Below, in pieces: positions 6,591-12,720 of a stretch of 12,720 nt of DNA (position 1 is the stretch's first letter; each line of letters starts with the position of its first letter). The notes beneath the pieces are model-generated. The model was given only the letters and a program-made list of their open reading frames with translations, searched no databases and was not told the DNA's origin. Source of the stretch: Firmicutes bacterium UBA3906 (GTDB taxonomy: Bacteria > Bacillota > Clostridia > Caldicoprobacterales > DTU083); the NCBI GenBank assembly GCA_002391555.1, contig DGFG01000077.1:1-12720 (forward strand), given 5' to 3'. A program made the translations under genes and the position numbers.

Positions 6591-7823
6591 ATGAATAATT
6601 GTAAATTAAAAAATTACGCTAGGGTTGTTATAAAAAAGGGCTTGAACCTACAAAAGAACCAGACCCTAGTAATTTCAAGTCCCATTGAGTGTGCTGACTT
6701 TGCTAGACTAGTAGCTCAAACAGCCTATGATGAGGGGGCTCGCCAGGTAGTTGTAAGATGGAACGATGAGCTATTATCCAAGATCACCTACAAGAGCGCC
6801 CCAGATGAAATCTTCGATGAGTTTCCTGACTGGCAAAGGGTCTATTTTGAGCATTATGACAATATTGATGCAGCCTACTTAAGTATTGCTGCCTCTGACC
6901 CTGAGCTTTTTGCTGATGTTGACCCTGGTCGGATTTCAAGGTCTAATAAGGCAGCCTATACAGTTTTAAAGGAACACTCAGAGCGAACAATGAGCAACCA
7001 AAACCGCTGGTGTGTTATATCCGTCCCAACTGTAGCCTGGGCTAAAAAGGTATTCCCAGACCTAGCTGAGGATCAGGCAGTTGAAAGGCTTTGGGATGCA
7101 ATCCTAAAGGCTGTAAGGGCAGACACCCAGGACCCAGTGGCTGAGTGGTCCCTACATATAGACAGGCTAAAGACCAATGTGGAAAAGCTAAACTCCTATC
7201 AGTTCAAGGCCATGCAAATTAAAAATTCTCTTGGCACTGATCTTGAGATTGAACTGCCTAACAATCACCTATGGCTAGGGGGATCTGAGGAGTCCACAAA
7301 GGGCATAGACTTTATAGCTAATATGCCAACAGAAGAGGTCTTTACTGCACCAAAAAGAAATGGAGTCAATGGCAAGGTAGTAGCTTCGATGCCCCTTAAC
7401 TATAATGGAAACCTTATTGATGACTTTACTATGACCTTTAAGGATGGCAAGGTTGTTGACTTTACTGCCAATACAGGCTATGAGGTTTTAAAGCAGCTGA
7501 TTGAGACCGATGAGGGTGCAGCCTATTTAGGTGAGCTGGCTTTAGTCCCCCATGACTCCCCCATATCTAATATGAATATATTATTTTACAATACCCTATT
7601 TGATGAAAATGCTTCTTGCCATCTGGCCCTAGGCAAGGCCTATCCGGTCTGTATCAAGGATAGCGAGGATATGACCGCTGAAGAGCTAAAGGAGGCTGGC
7701 ATAAACAATTCCCTTGTCCATGTGGACTTTATGTTTGGCACAAAGGACCTTGAGATAATAGGGATAACAGAGGCAGGCGACAGGGTAGCAGTTATGAAAG
7801 AAGGTAACTTTGTTATAGACTAA
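6591..7823 (+). CDS. ampS: M29-family aminopeptidase (AmpS/PepS type)
   Basis: A 410-residue metallo-aminopeptidase of peptidase family M29, which removes N-terminal residues from peptides in the cytoplasm with two divalent metal ions. The ligand regions are intact: Glu248/249 in NMPTEEVFTAPK, Glu315 in YLGELALVPHDSPIS, His344 in LFDENASCHLALG, and His377 and Asp379 in HVDFM. These correspond to the known M29 metal ligands and catalytic residues. The length equals that of the B. subtilis and staphylococcal AmpS family. There is no signal peptide. The ATG start is supported by GAAGGGTG 7 nt upstream. The gene stands alone between the thiT terminator and its own terminator at 7921-7958. In a peptide-using anaerobe it would help release amino acids; substrate preference cannot be read from the sequence. 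Confidence 0.95.
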   Translation: MNNCKLKNYARVVIKKGLNLQKNQTLVISSPIECADFARLVAQTAYDEGARQVVVRWNDELLSKITYKSAPDEIFDEFPDWQRVYFEHYDNIDAAYLSIAASDPELFADVDPGRISRSNKAAYTVLKEHSERTMSNQNRWCVISVPTVAWAKKVFPDLAEDQAVERLWDAILKAVRADTQDPVAEWSLHIDRLKTNVEKLNSYQFKAMQIKNSLGTDLEIELPNNHLWLGGSEESTKGIDFIANMPTEEVFTAPKRNGVNGKVVASMPLNYNGNLIDDFTMTFKDGKVVDFTANTGYEVLKQLIETDEGAAYLGELALVPHDSPISNMNILFYNTLFDENASCHLALGKAYPVCIKDSEDMTAEELKEAGINNSLVHVDFMFGTKDLEIIGITEAGDRVAVMKEGNFVID

Positions 7824-7881
7824 GGGTAAAATCCGTAAGTGGATAGATTGAGTATCAATAGTATTGTAATGAGGATAGGCT

Positions 7882-7922
7882 ACTAGCTAGAGCTAGTGGT
7901 TAGACAAAAAAATTATAATTTT
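7882..7922 (+). repeat. Two palindromes between the aminopeptidase and its terminator
   Basis: ACTAGCT (7882-7888) and AGCTAGT (7891-7897) form an inverted repeat with a 2-bp centre. Just after it, AAAATTATAATTTT (7909-7922) is a perfect 14-bp palindrome that runs into the terminator stem. Neither has a T-run of its own on the plus strand. They may be protein-binding sites or part of a compound 3' structure. Confidence 0.5.
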
Positions 7923-7958
7923 AGGTCCGGGCAGAAAGGGTCCCGGACTTAATTTTTT
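7921..7958 (+). terminator. Intrinsic terminator of the aminopeptidase gene
   Basis: GTCCGGG (7925-7931) and CCCGGAC (7942-7948) form a GC-rich 7-bp stem, which a G-U pair and A-T pairs extend to about 11 bp. The loop is 10 nt and the stem is followed by TTTTTT (7953-7958). It separates the aminopeptidase from the helicase gene. Confidence 0.9.
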
Positions 7959-7965
7959 CAAGGAC

Positions 7966-7994
7966 TAGAACATAGGTTCTGCAAATGATATACT
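7966..7994 (+). promoter_or_regulatory. Promoter of the helicase gene
   Basis: An extended -10, TGATATACT (7986-7994), has a weak -35 (TAGAAC, 7966-7971) 17 bp upstream, directly after the preceding terminator. Transcription would start near 8001, too close to the ATG at 8010 to allow a ribosome binding site there. This favours the ATG at 8040. Confidence 0.45.
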
Positions 7995-8039
7995 AGCCTT
8001 TAAGGGACTATGCTTTTTAAAGAGAAGGGTAAGGATAAT

Positions 8040-10388
8040 ATGGATAAGCCTCAAATAAGGCTCTCGGTCCGCAATTTAATAGAGTTTTTGCTAAAGGGCG
8101 GGGATATTATGCCCCTTAGCTTAGCTGGCCATGAGGTCCTAAATGAGGGTACTAGGGTCCATAGGAGGATCCAGGCAGAGGCAGGGGATGACTATAGGCC
8201 AGAGGTTAGGCTTGCCTATGAGCGGGACCTTGATGCTTTTAGCTTGAGGCTTGAGGGTATAGCAGATGGGATTATAGAAAATGAAAAAGGGGTAACTATT
8301 GACGAAATTAAAAGCACCCGTGTCCCACTAGACCTAATTGACCACGACTTTGCTCCCATCCACTGGGCCCAGGCCAAGTGCTACGCCTGGATGTACTGCT
8401 GCCAGGAAAAGCTAGAGACCATAAGTATTAACCTAACCTATGTAAATGTTGATACCGATGAGCTAAAAAGGCTATCCAAGGACTTTTCCTACCTAGACCT
8501 TAAGGCCTTTATTGACCAGCTTATTGGCCAGTATGAAAAGTGGGGTAGTCTAGCTGTAGGGGCAAAGGCTAGACGGGATGAGAGTATAGGAGACCTGGCC
8601 TTTCCCTTTGACCAGTATAGGAGGGGGCAGAGGGACCTGGCAGCCTATGTCTATAGGACTATAAGGGATAAAGAAGCCTTGTTTGCCCAGGCCCCAACTG
8701 GTATAGGCAAGACTATGGCAGTTCTTTTCTCCTCCATAAAGGCTATGGGTGAAGGTATGGGTGAGAAGATATTTTACCTAACGGCAAAGACGGTCACTAG
8801 GCAGGTAGCAGAGCAGGCCGTTTTAATCCTTGAGGATAGGGGGCTAATCCATTCTAGCATCACCCTAACGGCCAAGGACAAGATATGCTTAAATGATACA
8901 GTAGACTGTGATCCGGACCTGTGCCCCTACGCCAAGGGCCACTATGACAGGGTAAATGACGCTGTCTACGATATATTGACAAATGAAAGATTGATCAGCC
9001 GGGAGACCCTACTAGACTATGGGAAAAGGCATAGGGTTTGCCCCTTTGAATATGGGCTAGATATATCCCTGTGGGCAGATATAATTATCTGTGATTACAA
9101 TTATGCCTTTGATCCTAGGGCATATTTGAGACGGTTTTTTGAATATGGTGGCGACTACACCCTCCTAATTGATGAGGCCCACAACCTAGTTGAAAGGGCC
9201 AGGGATATGTATTCTGCAGCCATAAGCAAAAAGGCCTTTATGAATCATAGGGCCTTTCTAAAGGAGGCTATCCCAGAGGCTTATAAGGAGTTTAATAGGA
9301 TAAATAGGCTGATGATTGACCTTAGAAAGACCATTGGTGAAAAAACAGGGACAAGGCTGGTGGACTTTCCAAATGACCTTGTACCTCTATTAGATAGCTT
9401 TTGCCTGGCCCTTTCCGATTACCTAAAGAAAAGGCCAAATCGGGCTGTAGACCCGACCTTGATAGACCTATATTTTGACTGCCTTGCCTTTGTAGCTGTG
9501 TCAAAGCTCTACAACCAAGGCTATAGCAGCTATATCACCCGCAGCTATGATGAGCTAATAGTAAAGCTATTTTGCATTGACCCCTCCTACCTTATTAGTA
9601 AGGCCTGCAAAAAGGCCAGGGCCAGTATCTTTTTCTCAGCTACCCTCCAGCCCATAGACTATTTCCTTAACAGTTTAGGTGCAGGACCGGATACTGTTGC
9701 TATAAAGCTGCCTTCGCCCTTTCCTAGTGACCACCTATGCCTTATGGTGGCAACTGATGTTTCTACCAGGTACAGGGACAGGGACTATTCCTATGAGAGG
9801 ATTGCCCATTATATTAGAAATACTACTAGCCTTAGGACAGGAAATTATCTAGTATTTTTCCCCTCCTATGCCTATATGGAAAGTGTCTATGACCTATATA
9901 TCGACCTTTGGCCTGAGGACAGGACCCTAAAGCAAGATAGGTTTATGGATGATGAGCAAAGGGAGGCCTTTTTAGCTAGCTTTGAGCAAGGCCCTAGGGA
10001 GAGCCTGATAGGCTTTGCTGTTATGGGCGGTATCTTTTCAGAGGGCATTGACCTTACTGGTGACCGCCTGTCAGGTGCCATAATAGTAGGTGTGGGCCTA
10101 CCCCAGCTTTGTCCTGAAAGGGATATTATAAGGGACTATTTCAAAGAACAAAGGGATATGGGCTATGAGTATGCCTACATGTACCCTGGCATGAATAGGG
10201 TATTGCAAGCAGCAGGTAGGGTTATTCGCAGCGAGGATGACAGGGGCTTTGTCCTCCTTATTGACAATAGGTTTCTTTACAGGTCCTACTTAGACCTATT
10301 CCCTGACCAGTGGCTAGACTATACAAGGGTAGGGTCAGCAGAGGCGGCAGCCTATAGGCTAAATGAATTTTATAACAGTAACCAGTAA
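8040..10388 (+). CDS. DinG/XPD-like DNA helicase with N-terminal Cas4-like nuclease domain
   Basis: A 782-residue superfamily 2 helicase. The N-terminal ~170 residues match the Cas4-like PD-(D/E)XK nuclease fold: His41 (TRVHRRI), Asp76 (EGIADG), Glu89 and Lys91 (IDEIKST) and Gln111/Tyr115 (QAKCYAWMY). The helicase part follows with Walker A APTGIGKT (218-225). Four cysteines (283, 290, 295, 334) are placed as in the XPD/DinG iron-sulfur cluster. Then come the DEAH box LLIDEAHNLVERA (378-381), motif III FFSATL, and motif VI QAAGRVIRSEDDRG (723-736). Related proteins unwind damaged or structured DNA in the 5'-3' direction. The ATG at 8040 is preferred over 8010: AAGG lies 5 nt before it, IRLSVRNLIEF is where the family usually begins, and the predicted transcript would start near 8001. 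It has its own promoter and no partner gene. Family is certain; the cellular role (repair, R-loop or fork processing) is inferred. Confidence 0.93.
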   Translation: MDKPQIRLSVRNLIEFLLKGGDIMPLSLAGHEVLNEGTRVHRRIQAEAGDDYRPEVRLAYERDLDAFSLRLEGIADGIIENEKGVTIDEIKSTRVPLDLIDHDFAPIHWAQAKCYAWMYCCQEKLETISINLTYVNVDTDELKRLSKDFSYLDLKAFIDQLIGQYEKWGSLAVGAKARRDESIGDLAFPFDQYRRGQRDLAAYVYRTIRDKEALFAQAPTGIGKTMAVLFSSIKAMGEGMGEKIFYLTAKTVTRQVAEQAVLILEDRGLIHSSITLTAKDKICLNDTVDCDPDLCPYAKGHYDRVNDAVYDILTNERLISRETLLDYGKRHRVCPFEYGLDISLWADIIICDYNYAFDPRAYLRRFFEYGGDYTLLIDEAHNLVERARDMYSAAISKKAFMNHRAFLKEAIPEAYKEFNRINRLMIDLRKTIGEKTGTRLVDFPNDLVPLLDSFCLALSDYLKKRPNRAVDPTLIDLYFDCLAFVAVSKLYNQGYSSYITRSYDELIVKLFCIDPSYLISKACKKARASIFFSATLQPIDYFLNSLGAGPDTVAIKLPSPFPSDHLCLMVATDVSTRYRDRDYSYERIAHYIRNTTSLRTGNYLVFFPSYAYMESVYDLYIDLWPEDRTLKQDRFMDDEQREAFLASFEQGPRESLIGFAVMGGIFSEGIDLTGDRLSGAIIVGVGLPQLCPERDIIRDYFKEQRDMGYEYAYMYPGMNRVLQAAGRVIRSEDDRGFVLLIDNRFLYRSYLDLFPDQWLDYTRVGSAEAAAYRLNEFYNSNQ

Positions 10389-10414
10389 ATACTTAGGCTA
10401 GCTATGATTTTTAA

Positions 10415-10436
10415 TAGGTCTAATTTAGGTCTAATT
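10415..10436 (+). repeat. Tandem perfect 11-bp repeat upstream of the prenyltransferase promoter
   Basis: TAGGTCTAATT occurs twice head-to-tail without a gap (10415-10425 and 10426-10436). The 11-bp period is close to one helical turn, and the repeat lies 26-47 bp upstream of the -35 box at 10462, a usual place for an activator. The reverse complement core TTAGACC recurs in the transcribed leader at 10563-10569. Regulator unknown. Confidence 0.65.
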
Positions 10437-10461
10437 AAAATTTTTTGTATAGAAGATTGTA

Positions 10462-10490
10462 TTGTCTAGTATTCTGCTACTATATATAAT
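10462..10490 (+). promoter_or_regulatory. Promoter of the prenyltransferase transcript
   Basis: TTGTCT (10462-10467) and a perfect TATAAT (10485-10490) are 17 bp apart. Transcription would begin near 10497, leaving an unusually long leader of about 205 nt before the ATG at 10704. Confidence 0.7.
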
Positions 10491-10496
10491 AAAGCT

Positions 10497-10703
10497 AAAG
10501 CTGGCAATAGAGGCTTTTACTAGGCCTGCCTGCTGTCTGGCAGGTGTTTCTAAAAGTTTTGGTTAGACCAGTCTGCTGACTAGCAGGTGTTTTGTAAACT
10601 AGACAAAAGCTATATAGGGATAAAAGCAGGGATGAGCATAAGGTAAATCTAGCTCTTAGCCTGCAAAAGAATATGCACAAGTATTATAGGAGGGGACAGG
10701 CCC
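10497..10703 (+). promoter_or_regulatory. Long structured leader with repeated hairpins
   Basis: This untranslated stretch holds three stem-loops. Hairpin 1 pairs CCTGCC (10525-10530) with GGCAGG (10539-10544). Hairpin 2 pairs CTGCT (10573-10577) with AGCAG (10582-10586). Hairpin 3 pairs GCAGG (10626-10630) with CCTGC (10660-10664) plus inner GAGC/GCTC. Hairpins 1 and 2 lie in a 20-bp direct repeat, CTGCTGTCTGGCAGGTGTTT (10530-10549) and CTGCTGACTAGCAGGTGTTT (10573-10592), identical at 18 of 20 positions. Each copy ends in a T-rich tract, so weak termination is possible. No small open frame with a binding site was found, and it matches no riboswitch class I recognise. Confidence 0.5.
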
Positions 10704-11660
10704 ATGAAGGTTAGTAGTTTTTTAAAGCTAGTGGAGATAAGTACCAAGGTTGCAAGCATTACGCCCTTTTTACTAGGTAGCCTAGTAGCTTACCTTAGGT
10801 ATGGCCAATTCAAGCCCATAAATTTCTTGTTAATGCTTGTATCCCTTTTGTCTTTTGATATGGCCACGACCGCTATAAACAACTATATAGACTATAAAAA
10901 GGCCAAGAAAACCAGTGGCTACAACTATGAGAGTCACAATGCCATAGTGAGGGACAAGATAAAGGAGTCCCATGTTCAGCTTACTATAGGGATCCTTTTA
11001 GCTATAGCTATTGGCTTTGGTATTGCCCTCTACTTAAAGACCTCCCTGGCTGTTTTAATTATAGGAGCCATATCCTTTGCTGTAGGTATCCTTTATACCT
11101 TTGGACCCATCCCCATATCTAGGATGCCCCTGGGCGAGATATTTTCAGGCTTTTTTATGGGTTTTGTAATTATCTTTTTGTCAGTCTTTATTCATACCAC
11201 AGAGCTTGGAATACTAGGGGTCAACCTATCAGAGGGAATTTTAAGCCTTGACCTTAACCTAAAAGAGATATTAGTCATATTCCTGCTGGCCCTACCGGCT
11301 ACCCTAGGCATATCCAACCTTATGTTGGCTAATAATATCTGCGATATGGAGGACGACCTGGTAAACAAGCGGTACACCCTCCCCCTTTATATAGGAAAGG
11401 ATGCAGCTATAAAGATTTTTAGGGCTCTTTACTATATAGCCTATCTTGATATAGCCCTTTTACTGGTGCTTGGCGTTTTGCCTGTAATAGCGGTGCTTGC
11501 CTTGGCCAGCCTCATACCTGTTCAAAAACGGATAAACAAATTTTTGAGGGTCCAGTCTAAAAAGGATACCTTTATAGTGGCTATCCAAAACTTTTTAATA
11601 ATAAACCTGTCCCTTGTAGCCCTACTAGCAATCTCTATCTTGATAGGCCTAGTTATTTAA
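10704..11660 (+). CDS. UbiA-family prenyltransferase (MenA-like)
   Basis: A 318-residue polytopic membrane enzyme of the UbiA superfamily, which joins a polyprenyl diphosphate to an acceptor such as 1,4-dihydroxy-2-naphthoate (MenA), a quinone ring or a heme. The first metal/diphosphate motif is N59-N60-Y-I-D63, followed by YKKAKK; the usual NDxxDxxxD is therefore incomplete, with Asn for the first Asp and Ala67 for the last. The second motif, NNICDMEDDLVNKRYTL (210-226), is close to that of MenA. Eight or so hydrophobic segments cover the rest. AGGAGGGG lies 8 nt before the ATG. It is preceded by a long structured leader and shows no men or other quinone genes beside it, so the product could be menaquinone or another prenylated compound. 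Family secure; substrate uncertain. Confidence 0.85.
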   Translation: MKVSSFLKLVEISTKVASITPFLLGSLVAYLRYGQFKPINFLLMLVSLLSFDMATTAINNYIDYKKAKKTSGYNYESHNAIVRDKIKESHVQLTIGILLAIAIGFGIALYLKTSLAVLIIGAISFAVGILYTFGPIPISRMPLGEIFSGFFMGFVIIFLSVFIHTTELGILGVNLSEGILSLDLNLKEILVIFLLALPATLGISNLMLANNICDMEDDLVNKRYTLPLYIGKDAAIKIFRALYYIAYLDIALLLVLGVLPVIAVLALASLIPVQKRINKFLRVQSKKDTFIVAIQNFLIINLSLVALLAISILIGLVI

Positions 11661-11700
11661 CAAGCATTTTTTAAATTCAAGCAAGCTTTTTATTGACCAC

Positions 11701-11729
11701 TAGAAAAAAGGGTATATATAGCCTATAAT
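11701..11729 (+). promoter_or_regulatory. Possible promoter of the AEC permease gene
   Basis: TAGAAA (11701-11706) and a perfect TATAAT (11724-11729) are 17 bp apart, giving a start near 11736 and a ~33-nt leader. TATTG (11728-11732) and CAATA (11742-11746) form a small inverted repeat around the start site. No strong terminator of the preceding gene was seen, so read-through is also possible. Confidence 0.45.
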
Positions 11730-11768
11730 ATTGTTTTCAAGCAATAATCCAATATAGCGGAGGTAATA

Positions 11769-12695
11769 ATGGATTCGGTTTTGGTTATAACAAAGGTTTT
11801 TACTCTTTTTCTAGTCATTTTAGTAGGCGTTTATGCCAGCAAAAAAAATATCTTAAGCCAGGAGGTTACAAACAAGCTGTCGAGCCTGGTTTTAAATATT
11901 GCTATGCCCCTGCTTATAATCTCATCCTTTGAGTTTGACTTTGATGGGCAGATGCTAAAAAAGGCTGGCCTAGTCTTTTTAGGTTCGGTTATTGCCCACC
12001 TTTTAGCTATACTAGTATCTCATCTAATTTATCGCAAATACCCCAGCTCAAGAGGGCAAGTCCTTAAGTTTGCTACGATTTTTTCTAACTGCAGCTTTAT
12101 GGGCTATCCCGTACTAGAAAGTATCTTTGGAAAGATAGGTATCTTTTACGGCTCTATATTTGTTATTCCCTTTAACATAATTAGCCTAAGCTATGGGGTT
12201 ATGCTATTTACAGGAGCAGGCTCTAGCAAGGGTGAAACACTTAAAAGCCTAAAAAAGGCCCTACTACACCCTGGTATTATAGCAACTGTAATTGGTATGG
12301 TCTTGTTTTTGTTTTCTATAAAGCTACCTGGCCCCGTTCAGGAGGCGGCAGAGATGGTAGGTTCCTTAAATTCGCCCCTGGCCATGTTGATAGTGGGTGC
12401 CCTGCTGGCTAGGTACAAGCTAAGCGAAGTATTTAAAGGACTATCCATATACTTTGTTAGCCTAATGCGGCTGGTAATTATCCCTTTACTGGTGTACGGT
12501 ATAATGGTCCTTTTGTCTATGCCTGGGGATGTGACTATGGTGGTGGTAATACTCTCTGCCATGCCCGTTGCTGTCACAACTGTAATATTTGCAGAACAAT
12601 ATGGAGCAGACTCAGGCCTGGCCTCTAAAAGTGTAGGGGTGACCACCCTCCTGTCCATTGTAACAATACCACTTTTTATACTCTTACTTACTTGA
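11769..12695 (+). CDS. AEC-family transporter (auxin efflux carrier type permease)
   Basis: A 308-residue membrane protein of the AEC (auxin efflux carrier) family, whose bacterial members carry malate, malonate or other small organic acids across the membrane. About ten hydrophobic segments lie in two five-helix halves. Family hallmarks are NIAMPLLIISSF (~43-54), SNCSFMGYPVLESIFG (~106-121), NSPLAMLIVGALLARY (~202-217) and AMPVAVTTVIFAEQYGAD (~266-283). The length is complete and typical. The ATG is supported by GGAGG 5 nt upstream. It follows the prenyltransferase by 108 bp in the same direction, probably with its own promoter. The substrate cannot be told from the sequence, and no metabolic enzyme beside it suggests one. 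Confidence 0.92.
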   Translation: MDSVLVITKVFTLFLVILVGVYASKKNILSQEVTNKLSSLVLNIAMPLLIISSFEFDFDGQMLKKAGLVFLGSVIAHLLAILVSHLIYRKYPSSRGQVLKFATIFSNCSFMGYPVLESIFGKIGIFYGSIFVIPFNIISLSYGVMLFTGAGSSKGETLKSLKKALLHPGIIATVIGMVLFLFSIKLPGPVQEAAEMVGSLNSPLAMLIVGALLARYKLSEVFKGLSIYFVSLMRLVIIPLLVYGIMVLLSMPGDVTMVVVILSAMPVAVTTVIFAEQYGADSGLASKSVGVTTLLSIVTIPLFILLLT

Positions 12696-12720
12696 TCATA
12701 TACCCTGCCTTCGCTTTGGC

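Noticed and set aside
8010..8039. Upstream ATG for the helicase
   Set aside because: The AAGGGA before it is only 1-2 nt away, and the predicted transcript starts just upstream, so ATG 8040 is better.
10500..10600. CRISPR-like repeat array
   Set aside because: There are only two imperfect 20-bp units forming hairpins, no spacer series and no cas genes.
10495..10680. 61-codon minus-strand frame in the leader of the prenyltransferase gene
   Set aside because: It covers the repeated hairpins, has no plausible binding site, and its sequence is what hairpin DNA would yield by chance.
11661..11695. Terminator after the prenyltransferase gene
   Set aside because: AAGC/GCTT pairings before a T-run are too short to support a call.
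12338..12658. 106-codon open frame on the minus strand
   Set aside because: It lies wholly antisense within the AEC permease gene, which has clear family motifs; no binding site or domain supports it.

Overview
The window looks like chromosomal DNA of an anaerobic low-to-mid GC Gram-positive bacterium (Bacillota, most likely Clostridia or Tissierellia). The grounds are strong AGGAGG-type ribosome binding sites, two apparent TTG starts, heavy use of CTA (Leu), AGG (Arg) and ATA (Ile), T-tailed hairpin terminators, a classical TPP riboswitch ahead of an ECF thiamine S-component (ThiT), an AmpS-type M29 aminopeptidase, the Bacillota-type CofE-like ligase, and an FNR-type iron-sulfur regulator. 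The genus cannot be named from this sequence. The tetranucleotide CTAG is clearly over-represented.

Layout. 50-1462 (-) is a MATE efflux pump with a TTG start and its own promoter. 1683-2036 (+) is the C-terminal stump of an ABC exporter, without Walker A or a start codon: a pseudogene. 2138-2836 (+) is an FNR-like regulator with four cysteines placed for an Fe-S cluster. 2915-4105 (-) is a CofE-like (F420-0:glutamate ligase fold) protein, divergent from the LysR-type regulator at 4250-5134 (+); the 144-bp space between them holds a promoter and a dyad. 5135-5458 holds no convincing gene, only an unrecognised start-less open frame and a hairpin. 5459-6369 is a complete thiamine-repressible unit: promoter, TPP riboswitch, antiterminator/terminator, thiT (TTG start at 5659) and terminator. 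6591-7823 (+) is the M29 aminopeptidase, ending in a strong terminator at 7921-7958. 8040-10388 (+) is a large DinG/XPD-like helicase fused to an N-terminal Cas4-like nuclease domain. 10389-10703 holds a tandem 11-bp repeat, a good sigma-A-type promoter and a roughly 205-nt leader with three hairpins. 10704-11660 (+) is a UbiA/MenA-like prenyltransferase. 11769-12695 (+) is an AEC-family permease.

Most genes appear to be separate transcription units with their own promoters or terminators, not one operon, and no single multi-gene pathway is visible. The shared theme is anaerobic housekeeping: redox sensing, peptide use, cofactor acquisition, membrane transport and DNA repair. No rRNA, tRNA, CRISPR array, insertion sequence, phage gene or obvious defence island was seen. 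The least explained elements are the structured leader of the UbiA gene with its upstream tandem repeat, the CofE-like/LysR pair, and the CTAG-centred inverted repeats in several intergenic gaps.
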